A program made the translations under genes and the position numbers. Shown in pieces: positions 16,130 through 24,653 of a stretch of 37,384 bases of DNA. Numbering within the stretch: position 1 is the first letter of the stretch; each line of letters begins with the position of its first letter. The stretch is from positions 1 through 37,384 of the forward strand of contig NZ_VRTT01000071.1 in the NCBI RefSeq assembly GCF_008017805.1. The letters run 5' to 3'. The notes under the pieces are model-generated. The model was not told the origin of the DNA and did no database searches. It worked only from the letters and a program-made list of their open reading frames with translations. The stretch is from Paenibacillus sp. N3.4 (GTDB taxonomy: Bacteria > Bacillota > Bacilli > Paenibacillales > NBRC-103111).

Positions 16130-17203
16130 CTACATCCCAACATAACGACTGTAAAGACTTTTAGCCTGAATTAGGTCTTCTGTACCTTGTATAAGCACAC
16201 GACCGTCCGGAAAGAGGATCATTTGCAAATCTGGGGCTGCTTGGAATTTGAGCAAAAAGCGATTTCTTTGCACAGGGCCTAGCGGTTTAAGGCGCTCTTC
16301 CCAATAATCAAGGGGGAGCTTTGAAGGAGTGACAGGATGAATTTGAACGGAATTGCGACCGCATAAGGACTGAATAGTATCGCTCTCCAAATGAGCGTCC
16401 AAATAATCGAATTGCTTTTTAGCGCAAGCAGGGCAATCTGCTTTATGGGCACTTGTCACCTGAATGGCTGAGTACTGATTGAACCATAAGTCCCATTGCT
16501 GCATCTTGAGATTCAGATGCTCTTTGTCTCCAATAAGCAGTTTGAGCGCCTCAGTTGCCTGAAAGGAAGCGACAACGTGAATAATACCGCCAATAACGCC
16601 AGCGGTATCGCATGTTTCGACTGAGCCCGATGCTGGAGCTTGTGTAAACAAGCAGCGGAGACAAGGCGTTTGTCCCGGAAGGATCGTTAGTGAGACACCA
16701 CGTGAAGCGACAGCACCCCCATAAATCCACGGAGTTCCTGATTTCACACTGACGTCATTAATGAGAAACCGCACAGAAAAATTATCGGTACCATCCAAAA
16801 TTAAATCGACATCATTTAGCAAATCTTCAGCATTCGTGGCATTTAGATCTGTGACATGAGGTTCAATAACGACCTGTGAATTGATAAGCTGCAATCTCCG
16901 GGCTGCCGCTATTGCCTTGGGTGTTGTAGAATCCGCATCTTCTTCATCGTAAAGCATCTGCCGCTGCAGGTTGCTTTTATCTACAAAATCGCGATCAATC
17001 AATCGTATATATCCTACACCGGCGCGAACCATATGATTGGCCAGAACGGTACCGAGTGCGCCCATTCCGACGATAGCGACCCGACTTCGATTCAATTTGC
17101 GCTGCCCTTCCATGCCAATAGGAGAGAAGAGAATTTGTCGGGAATAACGGGCATCAACGTCCTGACTATCTTCTGAATGTACTTGTGTGTCCAAAGCTGT
17201 CAT
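16130..17203 (-). CDS. moeB: MoeB/ThiF family adenylyltransferase (E1-like)
   Basis: This E1-like enzyme would adenylate the C-terminal glycine of a ubiquitin-like sulfur carrier, here most likely the MoaD part of the neighbouring fusion. The 357 residues show the nucleotide-binding GMGALG (46-51), R22/D70 region typical of the fold, the cysteine of ETCDTAGV (C198) and the zinc ligands CLRC (181, 184) and CPAC (257, 260). The C-terminal about 90 residues form the short extension typical of Firmicutes ThiF/MoeB proteins (SLCGRNSVQIHP and FPDGRVLIQGTED), not a rhodanese. The start is uncertain: GGAG abuts the ATG at 17203 but lies 9 bases before a TTG three codons later. ThiF cannot be excluded, but the MoaD-MoaE neighbour favours MoeB. 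Confidence 0.85.
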   Translation of the reverse strand: MTALDTQVHSEDSQDVDARYSRQILFSPIGMEGQRKLNRSRVAIVGMGALGTVLANHMVRAGVGYIRLIDRDFVDKSNLQRQMLYDEEDADSTTPKAIAAARRLQLINSQVVIEPHVTDLNATNAEDLLNDVDLILDGTDNFSVRFLINDVSVKSGTPWIYGGAVASRGVSLTILPGQTPCLRCLFTQAPASGSVETCDTAGVIGGIIHVVASFQATEALKLLIGDKEHLNLKMQQWDLWFNQYSAIQVTSAHKADCPACAKKQFDYLDAHLESDTIQSLCGRNSVQIHPVTPSKLPLDYWEERLKPLGPVQRNRFLLKFQAAPDLQMILFPDGRVLIQGTEDLIQAKSLYSRYVGM

Positions 17204-17219
17204 CTCCAGTCTGCATCTA

Positions 17220-17918
17220 CTAAGTCTGTGGGGTTTGAAGCGGGTTCCAAGGGCCTGTCTGGCTGCCTTTCCACTCGGAACCGTCTTCCCATATTTCTTT
17301 TTTCCAGATCGGTACTATTTGTTTCACACGTTCAATGGCATAGCGGCTAGCTTCATAACAATCAGCTCGGTGGGGCGAAGATACCGCAATGACAATGCTT
17401 GCCTCAGCAATGGCGACTTTCCCTAGGCGATGGGTTATCGCACTTCGTGTGCCGGGCCATTTGTCTTCAATTTCTTGTCCAATAGCTTCCATCGTTTTTA
17501 AAGCCATAGGTTCATAGGCTTCATATTCGAGCAGCACGGTTCTTTGACCGAAAGTCATTTCCCTGGTTGTGCCAATGAAGGCAATTGAAGCGCCATGATT
17601 AGCATGGTTTACCTTGGCAGACACCTCGTTAACGTCGATTGCATCGTAGGTCAGGACAAAATTAGCAGGCTGTCCACCGGAAACGGGTGGAATCAACGCA
17701 ATTTCATCCGCGGCCGTAACGATTTCCTGATCGCCTGCATAAGCTTGATTTTTGGCGAAAAAACAAGCTTTAAGCTGCTCAGAGGCGGAGGGATAAGCTT
17801 CTAGAAGGATTTGTCTGAGCTGTTCGATAGAAATCAATTCTTGTTCAACCTGTATAGTTAGGACAGAAGTCCCGAGCAAGTCGATAAGACCTGCGAATAG
17901 TCGGATTTGTAAGTTCAT
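17220..17918 (-). CDS. moaX: MoaD-MoaE fusion, molybdopterin synthase
   Basis: Molybdopterin synthase adds two sulfurs to cyclic pyranopterin monophosphate. Here both subunits are one 232-residue chain: residues 1-82 are MoaD (beta-grasp, MNLQIRLFAG to ALIPPVSGG), and about 86-232 are MoaE, with SPHR (182-184) and the active-site lysines K206 and K207 in IWKKEIWEDG. The MoaD part ends in Gly81-Gly82, the residues that must carry the thiocarboxylate, and they are internal here. Mycobacterium tuberculosis MoaX is a fusion in the same order and is processed after the Gly-Gly. The start has AGGAGC 7 bases upstream; the stop lies 16 bases before the moeB-like gene, so they form an operon. Confidence 0.9.
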   Translation of the reverse strand: MNLQIRLFAGLIDLLGTSVLTIQVEQELISIEQLRQILLEAYPSASEQLKACFFAKNQAYAGDQEIVTAADEIALIPPVSGGQPANFVLTYDAIDVNEVSAKVNHANHGASIAFIGTTREMTFGQRTVLLEYEAYEPMALKTMEAIGQEIEDKWPGTRSAITHRLGKVAIAEASIVIAVSSPHRADCYEASRYAIERVKQIVPIWKKEIWEDGSEWKGSQTGPWNPLQTPQT

Positions 17919-18050
17919 GACTTTGCTCCTAGTTGATTAATGGTAGGAATCCCTTACAGCATATCATAATTTGGCCCGAAAATGGTATAATGGGTGGAGC
18001 CATTGGAGAAGCTGATGGCGGGTACAGGATGAAAGGGGAACTAGGATTAG

Positions 18051-18521
18051 ATGCAAGATGATCTTCGCATACAAGTGTCGGACATACATATAGCAAGTGA
18101 GGCGTTAACGATTAACGAGATGGTTGCTTTAGCCAAGGAGAGGGTGGCGCTTGAGGATCGCGTGCCTCTTGCAGAGGGGGAAGCCTTCGTTCTTAAAACT
18201 TGGTACGCCAGCTGGAAGAACAGTCACAGGTCGGAACATCCAGAGGAACCCACACATATAAAAGTGGAGGCTGCGGACGAATTCCAAGCACTAATACCTT
18301 GGTCTCAGGCCGATTCAGCTTTATTCTTGTATGCTCAAAAGGGTCAAAAGCTTAGCAAAGGCTACCCGATTCGTCTTTATGTGCCGGATGGCAGCAGCGA
18401 ATGCCTCAATGTTAAAAGTATCATGAAAATATGGTTTCTGCATGACGCCGCATGGGGGGAAGAAGCCAGTTATGGCTTTAAAAACAAGATTACACTGGAT
18501 GAATTGAAATTCAAGAAATGA
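18051..18521 (+). CDS. Small protein resembling part of a molybdopterin-binding oxidoreductase domain
   Basis: The 156-residue soluble protein contains YPIRLYVPDGSSECLNVKS followed by MKIWFLH, which resembles the C-terminal part of the sulfite oxidase/YedY-type Moco domain, where a G-x-P-x-R-L-x-x-P segment leads into a conserved K-x-V-x-x-I-x-F strand. The usual Mo-ligating cysteine near the N-terminus of that domain is absent; the only cysteine (in SECLN) is not at that position. It is about the size of half the domain. Its location divergent from moaDE/moeB supports a link to molybdenum cofactor, possibly as a carrier or a degenerate enzyme. The ribosome binding site is weak (GGGGAACTAGGATTAG before the ATG). 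Confidence 0.6.
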   Translation: MQDDLRIQVSDIHIASEALTINEMVALAKERVALEDRVPLAEGEAFVLKTWYASWKNSHRSEHPEEPTHIKVEAADEFQALIPWSQADSALFLYAQKGQKLSKGYPIRLYVPDGSSECLNVKSIMKIWFLHDAAWGEEASYGFKNKITLDELKFKK

Positions 18522-18535
18522 GAGAGACTTCCCTT

Positions 18536-18571
18536 GCATAAGATTAGACATGCTTGTGTCTGGCCTTATGC
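18536..18571 (+). other. Long inverted repeat before the YunD-like gene
   Basis: GCATAAG (18536-18542) pairs with CTTATGC (18565-18571), and inside it AGACA (18546-18550) pairs with TGTCT (18557-18561). No T run follows, so it is not a standard terminator; it ends 12 bases before the GAGAGGTG ribosome binding site. Confidence 0.55.
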
Positions 18572-18592
18572 CTGCGAAGAGAGGTGATCGGT

Positions 18593-20059
18593 GTGTCTAA
18601 GTACTTACAAAGATTCGTCATCTTACATACGAATGACATACACAGTCATTTTGAACAGATGCCTAAAATTAGCGCCTATTTTGATCGTGTTCGACGATTG
18701 TGGCAGGTAGATCAAGTGTTAACCTTAGATATCGGAGATCACATGGATCGCATGCGTCCGGAGACCGAAGGAACTAGCGCTATTACCAACTTCGAGATCA
18801 TGAATGCAACTGGCTATGAAGCGATGGTCATTGGCAACAATGAAGGTCTGACTTTTACACCCGAACTGTTGCGAGCTGTCGTGAAGGAGCATGCTACATT
18901 TCCGATCGTCGGCAGTAATGTGATCGAGATTGCGACCAATCAGACGCCGGATTGGATGGTTCCAACCATCACGCTGCAGAAATCTGGTCTACAGATAGGC
19001 ATTATTGGCGTGACTGCGGCTTATACCACTTATTATGAATTGCTTGGTTGGCATGTGACCGATCCGTTCGAAGCGGTCAAGGCCTATACGAAGCTGCTGC
19101 GACCGCAAGTGGACATCATTATTGTCATGTCTCACTTAGGACTGCGGATGGATCAGCAGATGGCTGAAGACATCGAGGGCATCGATATCATCCTAGGCGG
19201 CCATACGCATCACTTGCTTGAAGAGCCGCTCTTGCATAGCGGCACTTATATTTGTGCGACCGGCAAGTTCGGGCAATATGCCGGTCATATTGAACTTGCT
19301 TTCGATTCGGCAGAGGGACGAATCGTGGAGTTCAACGGCCGTGTCGTCCCGATGACAGCCGAGAGCGAGGACGACAGCAGCGTGACGACGCTGCTGGAGC
19401 ACTACCGCTACGCCAGCACGACAGCGCTGGATAGCGAAATCACGAGGCTGCGGCAGCCGCTGCGCCTCGATTGGTACGGCGAATCCCCGCTCGGCAACTT
19501 GCTTGCCGCGGGAATTCGCCGCTGGACCAGCGCGGAGATCGGGCTGGTCAACAGCGGCCAGCTCCTTCAGGGACTGAAGGAGGGGCGTCTTACGCGCGGC
19601 AGATTGCTCGAAATCTGCCCAGGTCCTATCAACCCCTGCCGCATGCTGCTCAGCGGCGCTAAGCTCCTGCAAGCGCTCGAAGAGTCGCTGCTTGAGGAGT
19701 TTATGAAGAAGCCGATTCGTGGCTTCGGCTTTCGCGGCGAGGTGCTGGGCGTACTGTGTGTCGACGGTATCTCCGTAGAGGTCGACCGCTCTAAACCGCC
19801 CTATGAACGAATCGTCACAGTGAAGGTTGGCGAAGCACCTCTGGATCCAGAAAGGGAGTATGTGGTTGGTACGATCGACATGTTTACCTTCGGATCCGGC
19901 TACTTGTCGCTCAGCCAAGGGAAACAGATTGCCTATATGCTGCCCGAATTTATTCGAGATGTGTTGGCTTCTGAACTTCAGGACGAATCCGCGCTTGCTT
20001 ATAGTCATTTCGCCCGTTTCATAGACATAGGTCCTGCGAATATTGTTGAATTTTTGTAA
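18593..20059 (+). CDS. yunD: Bifunctional metallophosphatase/5'-nucleotidase family protein (YunD-like)
   Basis: The 488-residue protein has an N-terminal metallophosphoesterase domain with HTNDIHSHF (D15, H17), LDIGDHMD, GNNEG, MSHLG and GGHTHH metal-binding motifs, and a C-terminal 5'-nucleotidase domain (GESPLGNLLAAGIRRW onward). No signal peptide is present, so it should be cytoplasmic, as with B. subtilis YunD, to which the GNNEG variant also points. The GTG at 18593 is chosen because GAGAGGTG lies just upstream; longer starts lack one. The stretch 19380-19760 is markedly richer in G+C than both ends of the gene. It follows the Moco-domain-like gene by 71 bases. Confidence 0.88.
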   Translation: MSKYLQRFVILHTNDIHSHFEQMPKISAYFDRVRRLWQVDQVLTLDIGDHMDRMRPETEGTSAITNFEIMNATGYEAMVIGNNEGLTFTPELLRAVVKEHATFPIVGSNVIEIATNQTPDWMVPTITLQKSGLQIGIIGVTAAYTTYYELLGWHVTDPFEAVKAYTKLLRPQVDIIIVMSHLGLRMDQQMAEDIEGIDIILGGHTHHLLEEPLLHSGTYICATGKFGQYAGHIELAFDSAEGRIVEFNGRVVPMTAESEDDSSVTTLLEHYRYASTTALDSEITRLRQPLRLDWYGESPLGNLLAAGIRRWTSAEIGLVNSGQLLQGLKEGRLTRGRLLEICPGPINPCRMLLSGAKLLQALEESLLEEFMKKPIRGFGFRGEVLGVLCVDGISVEVDRSKPPYERIVTVKVGEAPLDPEREYVVGTIDMFTFGSGYLSLSQGKQIAYMLPEFIRDVLASELQDESALAYSHFARFIDIGPANIVEFL

Positions 20060-20084
20060 ATATCGATGACATTTATCGAAACTA

Positions 20085-20114
20085 TTGTCAGAATGATAGG
20101 GATGCAGGTAGAAT
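20085..20114 (+). promoter_or_regulatory. Promoter of uppP with surrounding dyad
   Basis: TTGTCA (20085-20090), 18-base spacer, TAGAAT (20109-20114). An inverted repeat AGGTAG (20106-20111) / CTACCT (20134-20139) brackets the region just after the -10 and could be an operator or a leader hairpin. Confidence 0.55.
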
Positions 20115-20167
20115 ATATAATTGGATAAGAGCTCTACCTAAAATAACTCTCATTGTAGGGGGAAGAC

Positions 20168-20980
20168 ATGCACACTATTTTCGAAGCAATCATTATCGGT
20201 ATTGTTGAAGGATTAACGGAGTTTCTGCCGGTATCTTCTACAGGGCATATGATTTTGGCTCAAAGCCTTATGAATACCCAAAACGATGAAGTTATGAAAA
20301 CGTTCGACTTTGTTATTCAATTGGGTGCAATTATGGCAGTTGTTATTATTTATTGGAATCGTATTTTATCGTTGTTTGGCTTAGTGAAAAGAAAAAGTCA
20401 AAGCATGACAGGTAAGAAGCTCAATTTACTTCATATCCTAATCGGGATTTTACCGGCAGGCGTCATCGGTTTATCTGTGAATCACTTTGTGGATGATCAT
20501 CTATTTAATGCAGTGACCGTCATTGTCGGTCTCGTTCTCGGCGGGATCTTGATGATCATTGCAGAGAAGAAAAAAGGACAGCCCTCTACCACGGTTATGG
20601 ATGATTTGACGTACCGTCAAGCTTTCTTCATCGGATTATGGCAGTTAGTATCGATTTGGCCGGGGTTCTCACGTTCGGGATCCACAATTGCAGGTGGTAT
20701 GCTTTCAGGCGTGAGCCGTGCAGCTTCTGCTGATTTCACATTTATCATGGCGATACCTATTATGTTCGGAGCTTCCGGAATCTATTTTCTCAAAAATTAT
20801 CACGCGCTTTCTTCGACTGATTTACCCTTTTTCGTTGTAGGTTTTCTCGTCGCTTTTGTCGTTGCTTTGCTGGCAGTTGTTTCTTTCATCAAGTTCGTAC
20901 AAAAAATGCAATTAACGTATTTTGCTTACTATCGTTTCGTTGTGGCTGCTTTATTTGCCCTTTATCTGCTTCTTAGCTAA
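20168..20980 (+). CDS. uppP: Undecaprenyl-diphosphatase UppP (BacA)
   Basis: UppP is a membrane enzyme that removes a phosphate from undecaprenyl diphosphate outside the cytoplasm so that the lipid carrier can be reused for cell-wall synthesis; overexpression gives bacitracin tolerance in other species. The 270 residues form about eight membrane segments. Both family motifs are intact: EGLTEFLPVSSTGH (E14, E18, H27) and WPGFSRSGSTI (catalytic arginine R169). GGGGGAAG precedes the ATG. It is flanked by its own promoter and terminator and so is a single-gene unit. Confidence 0.95.
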   Translation: MHTIFEAIIIGIVEGLTEFLPVSSTGHMILAQSLMNTQNDEVMKTFDFVIQLGAIMAVVIIYWNRILSLFGLVKRKSQSMTGKKLNLLHILIGILPAGVIGLSVNHFVDDHLFNAVTVIVGLVLGGILMIIAEKKKGQPSTTVMDDLTYRQAFFIGLWQLVSIWPGFSRSGSTIAGGMLSGVSRAASADFTFIMAIPIMFGASGIYFLKNYHALSSTDLPFFVVGFLVAFVVALLAVVSFIKFVQKMQLTYFAYYRFVVAALFALYLLLS

Positions 20981-21000
20981 TTGAATGTGTGTTTGAATCG

Positions 21001-21027
21001 AACCGCGTCGAATGACGCGGTTTTTTA
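21001..21027 (+). terminator. Terminator after uppP
   Basis: AACCGCGTC (21001-21009) pairs perfectly with GACGCGGTT (21014-21022) across GAAT, followed by TTTT. Confidence 0.95.
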
Positions 21028-21029
21028 TA

Positions 21030-21058
21030 TTGAACTTTTCTGTAAAATCTATTACATT
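21030..21058 (+). promoter_or_regulatory. Promoter of the second HD-GYP gene
   Basis: TTGAAC (21030-21035), 17-base spacer, TACATT (21053-21058), 40 bases before the start codon. Confidence 0.6.
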
Positions 21059-21097
21059 TAGAATGAAAATAAAGCTCACCTAGGCGGGGGTCCTGAA

Positions 21098-22231
21098 ATG
21101 CTTTTAATGCCGATCAACATGTGTCATCCTGGAATGAGGTTGGCCAAGAATATTTACAACGAAGATGGTATGGTCTTGCTTGCCGTTAATGTTGAGCTCA
21201 CACAAAGACTAATTGATCGGCTTTTTAGTTATGGCATTGATTACATATATATTGCAGATTCTCGAACCGACGATGTGATTCAAGAAGATATGATTCAATA
21301 CGAAACGAGAACCAAAGCGGTTAATGAAATTAAGAACACCTTCCGGAAAGTAATGGAAGATTCCAATAAGCGCGGAGCCGTTAGCTATTATGATATAGGA
21401 CGGAATTTCCGTGATGTGATGAAAATGATCATTGATGATCTGAGTGCTCATCAGGGAGCCATGGTCATGCTTAATAATATGAATATTAAAGACAACTACT
21501 TATTTCAGCATTCGGTAAATGTGAGCATTTATGCGATTATGCTCGGCATCAGTTATGGATATAGCCGAGAAAATTTGGAAACACTCGGATTGGGAGCTTT
21601 GCTGCATGATATCGGCAAGACCAAAGTTCCGCTTGGTATTTTGCGCAAGCCTTCGCAGTTGACGGATGAAGAATTCAAAGAGATGAAGAATCATACGACA
21701 TATGGCTTTCAGATTCTGAAGGATGAACCTAACATTCCTTTGATTTCCGCACACTGTGCCTTACAACATCATGAAAGAATCAACGGCAGCGGATATCCCA
21801 GAGGTATCGTAGGGTCGGAAATTAATGAGTTTGGCAAATGGATAGGCTTAGTTGATTCTTATGACGCTATGACGACAACACGTGTATATCGAAGACCCCT
21901 GCTGCCTCATGAAGCGATGGAGCAGTTGTTTACGGGATCGGGCACGCTGTATGATCAAAGTCAGATTGCGCTATTTCGTGACAAAATAGCCATTTATCCT
22001 TTAGGTATTACGGTTCGCTTGAATACCGGGGAGTACGGCATCGTATCGAAGTTAAATATGACAGTTCCCCACAGACCCGTTGTCCGTATTCTTCGCGATG
22101 AAGCTGGAGAAGAGATGAAAGAACCTTACGAGCTCGATCTTTCGACGAAGCTCTCCATACTAATTTCAGAAATCGGTGAAATTAAAGTAGGGGATGTTAT
22201 TACTGATTTAAGTATGCCAACGCTACTTTGA
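21098..22231 (+). CDS. HD-GYP domain protein, probable c-di-GMP phosphodiesterase
   Basis: The 377-residue protein has an N-terminal segment of about 60 residues (PGMRLAKNIYNEDGMVLLA) typical of many HD-GYP proteins in Bacillota, then a complete HD-GYP domain: QHSVNVS, HD at 170-171 in LHDIGKTKVP and HHERINGSGYP at 224-234. The C-terminal 100 residues (YPLGITVRLNTGEYGIVSKL) are the usual extension of this group. No membrane segment is present. The ATG follows AGGCGGGGG. It has its own promoter and terminator. It is a distant paralogue of the gene at 15120-16079. Confidence 0.92.
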   Translation: MLLMPINMCHPGMRLAKNIYNEDGMVLLAVNVELTQRLIDRLFSYGIDYIYIADSRTDDVIQEDMIQYETRTKAVNEIKNTFRKVMEDSNKRGAVSYYDIGRNFRDVMKMIIDDLSAHQGAMVMLNNMNIKDNYLFQHSVNVSIYAIMLGISYGYSRENLETLGLGALLHDIGKTKVPLGILRKPSQLTDEEFKEMKNHTTYGFQILKDEPNIPLISAHCALQHHERINGSGYPRGIVGSEINEFGKWIGLVDSYDAMTTTRVYRRPLLPHEAMEQLFTGSGTLYDQSQIALFRDKIAIYPLGITVRLNTGEYGIVSKLNMTVPHRPVVRILRDEAGEEMKEPYELDLSTKLSILISEIGEIKVGDVITDLSMPTLL

Positions 22232-22256
22232 GATACACTATATATTAGCAGCCATG

Positions 22257-22283
22257 AAGAACCTGGGACCCCAGGTTCTTTTT
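22257..22283 (+). terminator. Terminator after the second HD-GYP gene
   Basis: AAGAACCTGG (22257-22266) pairs perfectly with CCAGGTTCTT (22271-22280) across a GACC loop, followed by TTT. It lies only 20 bases before the MmpL start, so that gene may also depend on read-through. Confidence 0.88.
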
Positions 22284-22302
22284 GCAAATAAGGGGGATCT
22301 TC

Positions 22303-24525
22303 ATGAGGGAAACAACGATAAAAGGGAAATTTTGGAGATGGGGATTTGCGATGCATCGTTATCGATGGCTCGTGTTGGTAATTGGCCTCATTCTTCTGCT
22401 AAGCTTCGCCTTATTTGCTCAGAAGACACCTGGTATGCTGAAGGATAATGGGTTTACGCCCAAAGGAAGCGAGTCAGACCGCGGATTCACGCAAATTCGT
22501 GATGAACTGGGCTTGTCGCAAACGATGTTAAACTTGGTTTATAGCGGCGAAGGCCTTGATATGACAGAAGACTTACACCAACAAGAAATTATGAATTCTC
22601 TTGCTGAGTTGAAAAAGCTGTCTTACGTAGAAAGCGTAAAGTTTGCTTCGACGCCGAGAAATGAAGGGCATCTCGATATTCAAGCTGTCATCGTTTCCTT
22701 GAATGTGGATACAGACTTGGCTTTGGAGAAATATACGGAGATCAAAGAGCGTGTTCATCCTCCCGCAGGAATGAAGGTTTATGTTAGTGGAGGGCCAGCT
22801 ATTTTGCACGATATGCAGGAAGCGAGCAAGCACGATATTGCCAAATCTGAAGCAATCGGTCTTCCCATTGCGCTTATTGTTCTTTTGATCGTATTTGGCA
22901 CCTTGGTATCGGCGCTTCTGCCAATGATCGTTGGTATCATGAGCGTGACGTTGACGCTGGGAATCACTTATTTTATCGCTCAGCACCAATCTTTATCGAA
23001 TTTCCTGCCTAATATGGTTACGATGCTTGGGCTGGCAGTAGGGATTGATTACGCGTTATTTCTGGTAAGTCGTTTTCGTGAGGAACTTAAGTCGCAGCCG
23101 AGTGTAGCTGAAGCTGTGGCCATGACTTGTCAAACGGCTGGGAAGTCGATTTTTTTCTCTGGGATTGCCGTCCTGATCGGACTTCTGGGTATGTTGTTTG
23201 TCGATCTTACCTTTTTCCGCTCTCTGTGCCTAGGCGGTGTGATCGTGGTGTCAATTTCAGTCGTTGTAGCGAACACGATGCTGCTTTCACTGCTTGGCGT
23301 TTTAGGACATCGGATTAATTCCCTGCCGGTGCTGCCGAAGCGTTTTCGCAAGCAAGGAACATCCCGTTTTTGGGAGCGGATGGCATACGGGGTTATGAAA
23401 CGTCCAGTGCTCTTAGTGCTTATTGTCGGTGGTGCGCTTATTTATACGATGACACCTATTGGTAATATGAAGCTCAGTGTGCCGAATGCGGAGGTGCTGC
23501 CTCCAAGCTATGAGTCTCGATACGGCGCAGATCTCATGAAGGTCGCGTATGATCCAAGAATGACGGGTCCCATTCAAATTGCTATACATACAGATGAAGA
23601 AGTGTGGGAAGAAAAATCGCTTAGCCGCATACAGGCTTTCGAGAAGCGGGTCAAGGCTGTTTCTGGTGTAAAGGAAGTGCAAAGCTATTTGAGCACATTA
23701 GGCGACCATTCGTCAGCGGAATTAGCCATCCTCTTGTCCAACTCTGGGGTGAAGGAAAAGATTCAGGCGAGTAAACTAGCGAAAGGCCATACAGCGCTGA
23801 TGGTCGTCATACCCGAGAAAGACCCGGATGATCTGAACGTCGATCGGCTTGTTCGAGAGCTTCGGAGCATCGACAAAGAAGGATTGACTGCTGCAGTTAC
23901 AGGAGGCCCGGCCTATCGGCTCGATATTATCGATCGTATTCAGAATGAAATACCTAAAGTGTTGACCTTTGTGATGGGCATTACTTACATCGTCCTGCTT
24001 CTTGCTTTCCGATCCATCATTCTACCGCTAAAAGCCGTACTAATGAATATGCTTAGTCTGGGTGCAAGTCTTGGCATTGTGGTCCTTGTTTTCCAGCATG
24101 GTTATATGGCCGATTTGCTGCATATCACATCGATCGGTTATGTAAGTGCCACACTGCCCGTGATCATTTTTTGTGTCGTATTCGGTATTTCGATGGACTA
24201 TGAAGTGTTCCTCATATCCAGAATTATGGAAGAATATGAGAGCAGCGGAGATAATGATCGAAGCACGGCAGAGGGGCTGAAGAAAACAGGAAGCTTAATT
24301 ACTAGCGCAGCCTTCATCCTCGTTGTGGTCGTCGGTTCTTTTATTTTTACAGACATTGAAATCATGAAGGCGCTTGGACTTGGACTTGGGCTAGCTGTGC
24401 TGATTGATGCGACCATTGTGCGGGTTATGCTTGTTCCTGCGCTTATGAAACTGCTGGGCAATGCCAACTGGTGGGCGCCAAAGTGGCTTCGGATCAGATC
24501 GCAGGCGGAAATGGGTAAGAGATAA
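22303..24525 (+). CDS. MmpL/RND family transporter (YdfJ-like)
   Basis: The 740-residue membrane protein has the two-fold RND layout of MmpL/YdfJ proteins: a first TM helix (LVLVIGLILLLSFALFA), an outer domain of about 140 residues, five TM segments, then a repeat of the same plan. Each half has the family's G-x-x-x-D-Y motif in TM4: GLAVGIDYALFLVSRFREE and FGISMDYEVFLISRIMEE. Members export lipids or drugs using the proton gradient; the substrate here is unknown. The ATG at 22303 follows AAGGGGG; an in-frame upstream TTG is less likely. No clear promoter of its own was found after the preceding terminator. Confidence 0.9.
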   Translation: MRETTIKGKFWRWGFAMHRYRWLVLVIGLILLLSFALFAQKTPGMLKDNGFTPKGSESDRGFTQIRDELGLSQTMLNLVYSGEGLDMTEDLHQQEIMNSLAELKKLSYVESVKFASTPRNEGHLDIQAVIVSLNVDTDLALEKYTEIKERVHPPAGMKVYVSGGPAILHDMQEASKHDIAKSEAIGLPIALIVLLIVFGTLVSALLPMIVGIMSVTLTLGITYFIAQHQSLSNFLPNMVTMLGLAVGIDYALFLVSRFREELKSQPSVAEAVAMTCQTAGKSIFFSGIAVLIGLLGMLFVDLTFFRSLCLGGVIVVSISVVVANTMLLSLLGVLGHRINSLPVLPKRFRKQGTSRFWERMAYGVMKRPVLLVLIVGGALIYTMTPIGNMKLSVPNAEVLPPSYESRYGADLMKVAYDPRMTGPIQIAIHTDEEVWEEKSLSRIQAFEKRVKAVSGVKEVQSYLSTLGDHSSAELAILLSNSGVKEKIQASKLAKGHTALMVVIPEKDPDDLNVDRLVRELRSIDKEGLTAAVTGGPAYRLDIIDRIQNEIPKVLTFVMGITYIVLLLAFRSIILPLKAVLMNMLSLGASLGIVVLVFQHGYMADLLHITSIGYVSATLPVIIFCVVFGISMDYEVFLISRIMEEYESSGDNDRSTAEGLKKTGSLITSAAFILVVVVGSFIFTDIEIMKALGLGLGLAVLIDATIVRVMLVPALMKLLGNANWWAPKWLRIRSQAEMGKR

Positions 24526-24561
24526 AGGAAGGAGCATTCCCTATAGGCGGTTTCCTTTTTT
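24524..24561 (+). terminator. Possible terminator after the MmpL-type gene
   Basis: AAAGGAA (24524-24530) pairs with TTTCCTTT from 24551, with a long loop, followed by T. The long loop makes it a weak candidate. Confidence 0.4.
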
Positions 24562-24653
24562 ATGAATCATAAGTTACAATAAAGGGCATAGGTATAGGCA
24601 AGAACAGAACATGACAGAAATGAATCGGACATGATAGGTTAGGTGTGAACAGC

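Noticed and set aside
19193..20008. 271-residue minus-strand frame opposite the YunD-like gene
   Set aside because: It is opposite conserved catalytic domains in a GC-rich stretch, and its sequence shows no domain features.
20060..20100. ECF-sigma (sigma-M type) promoter before uppP
   Set aside because: A GAAAC is at about 20078-20082, but no CGTC follows at 16 to 17 bases; the TTGTCA/TAGAAT pair fits better.
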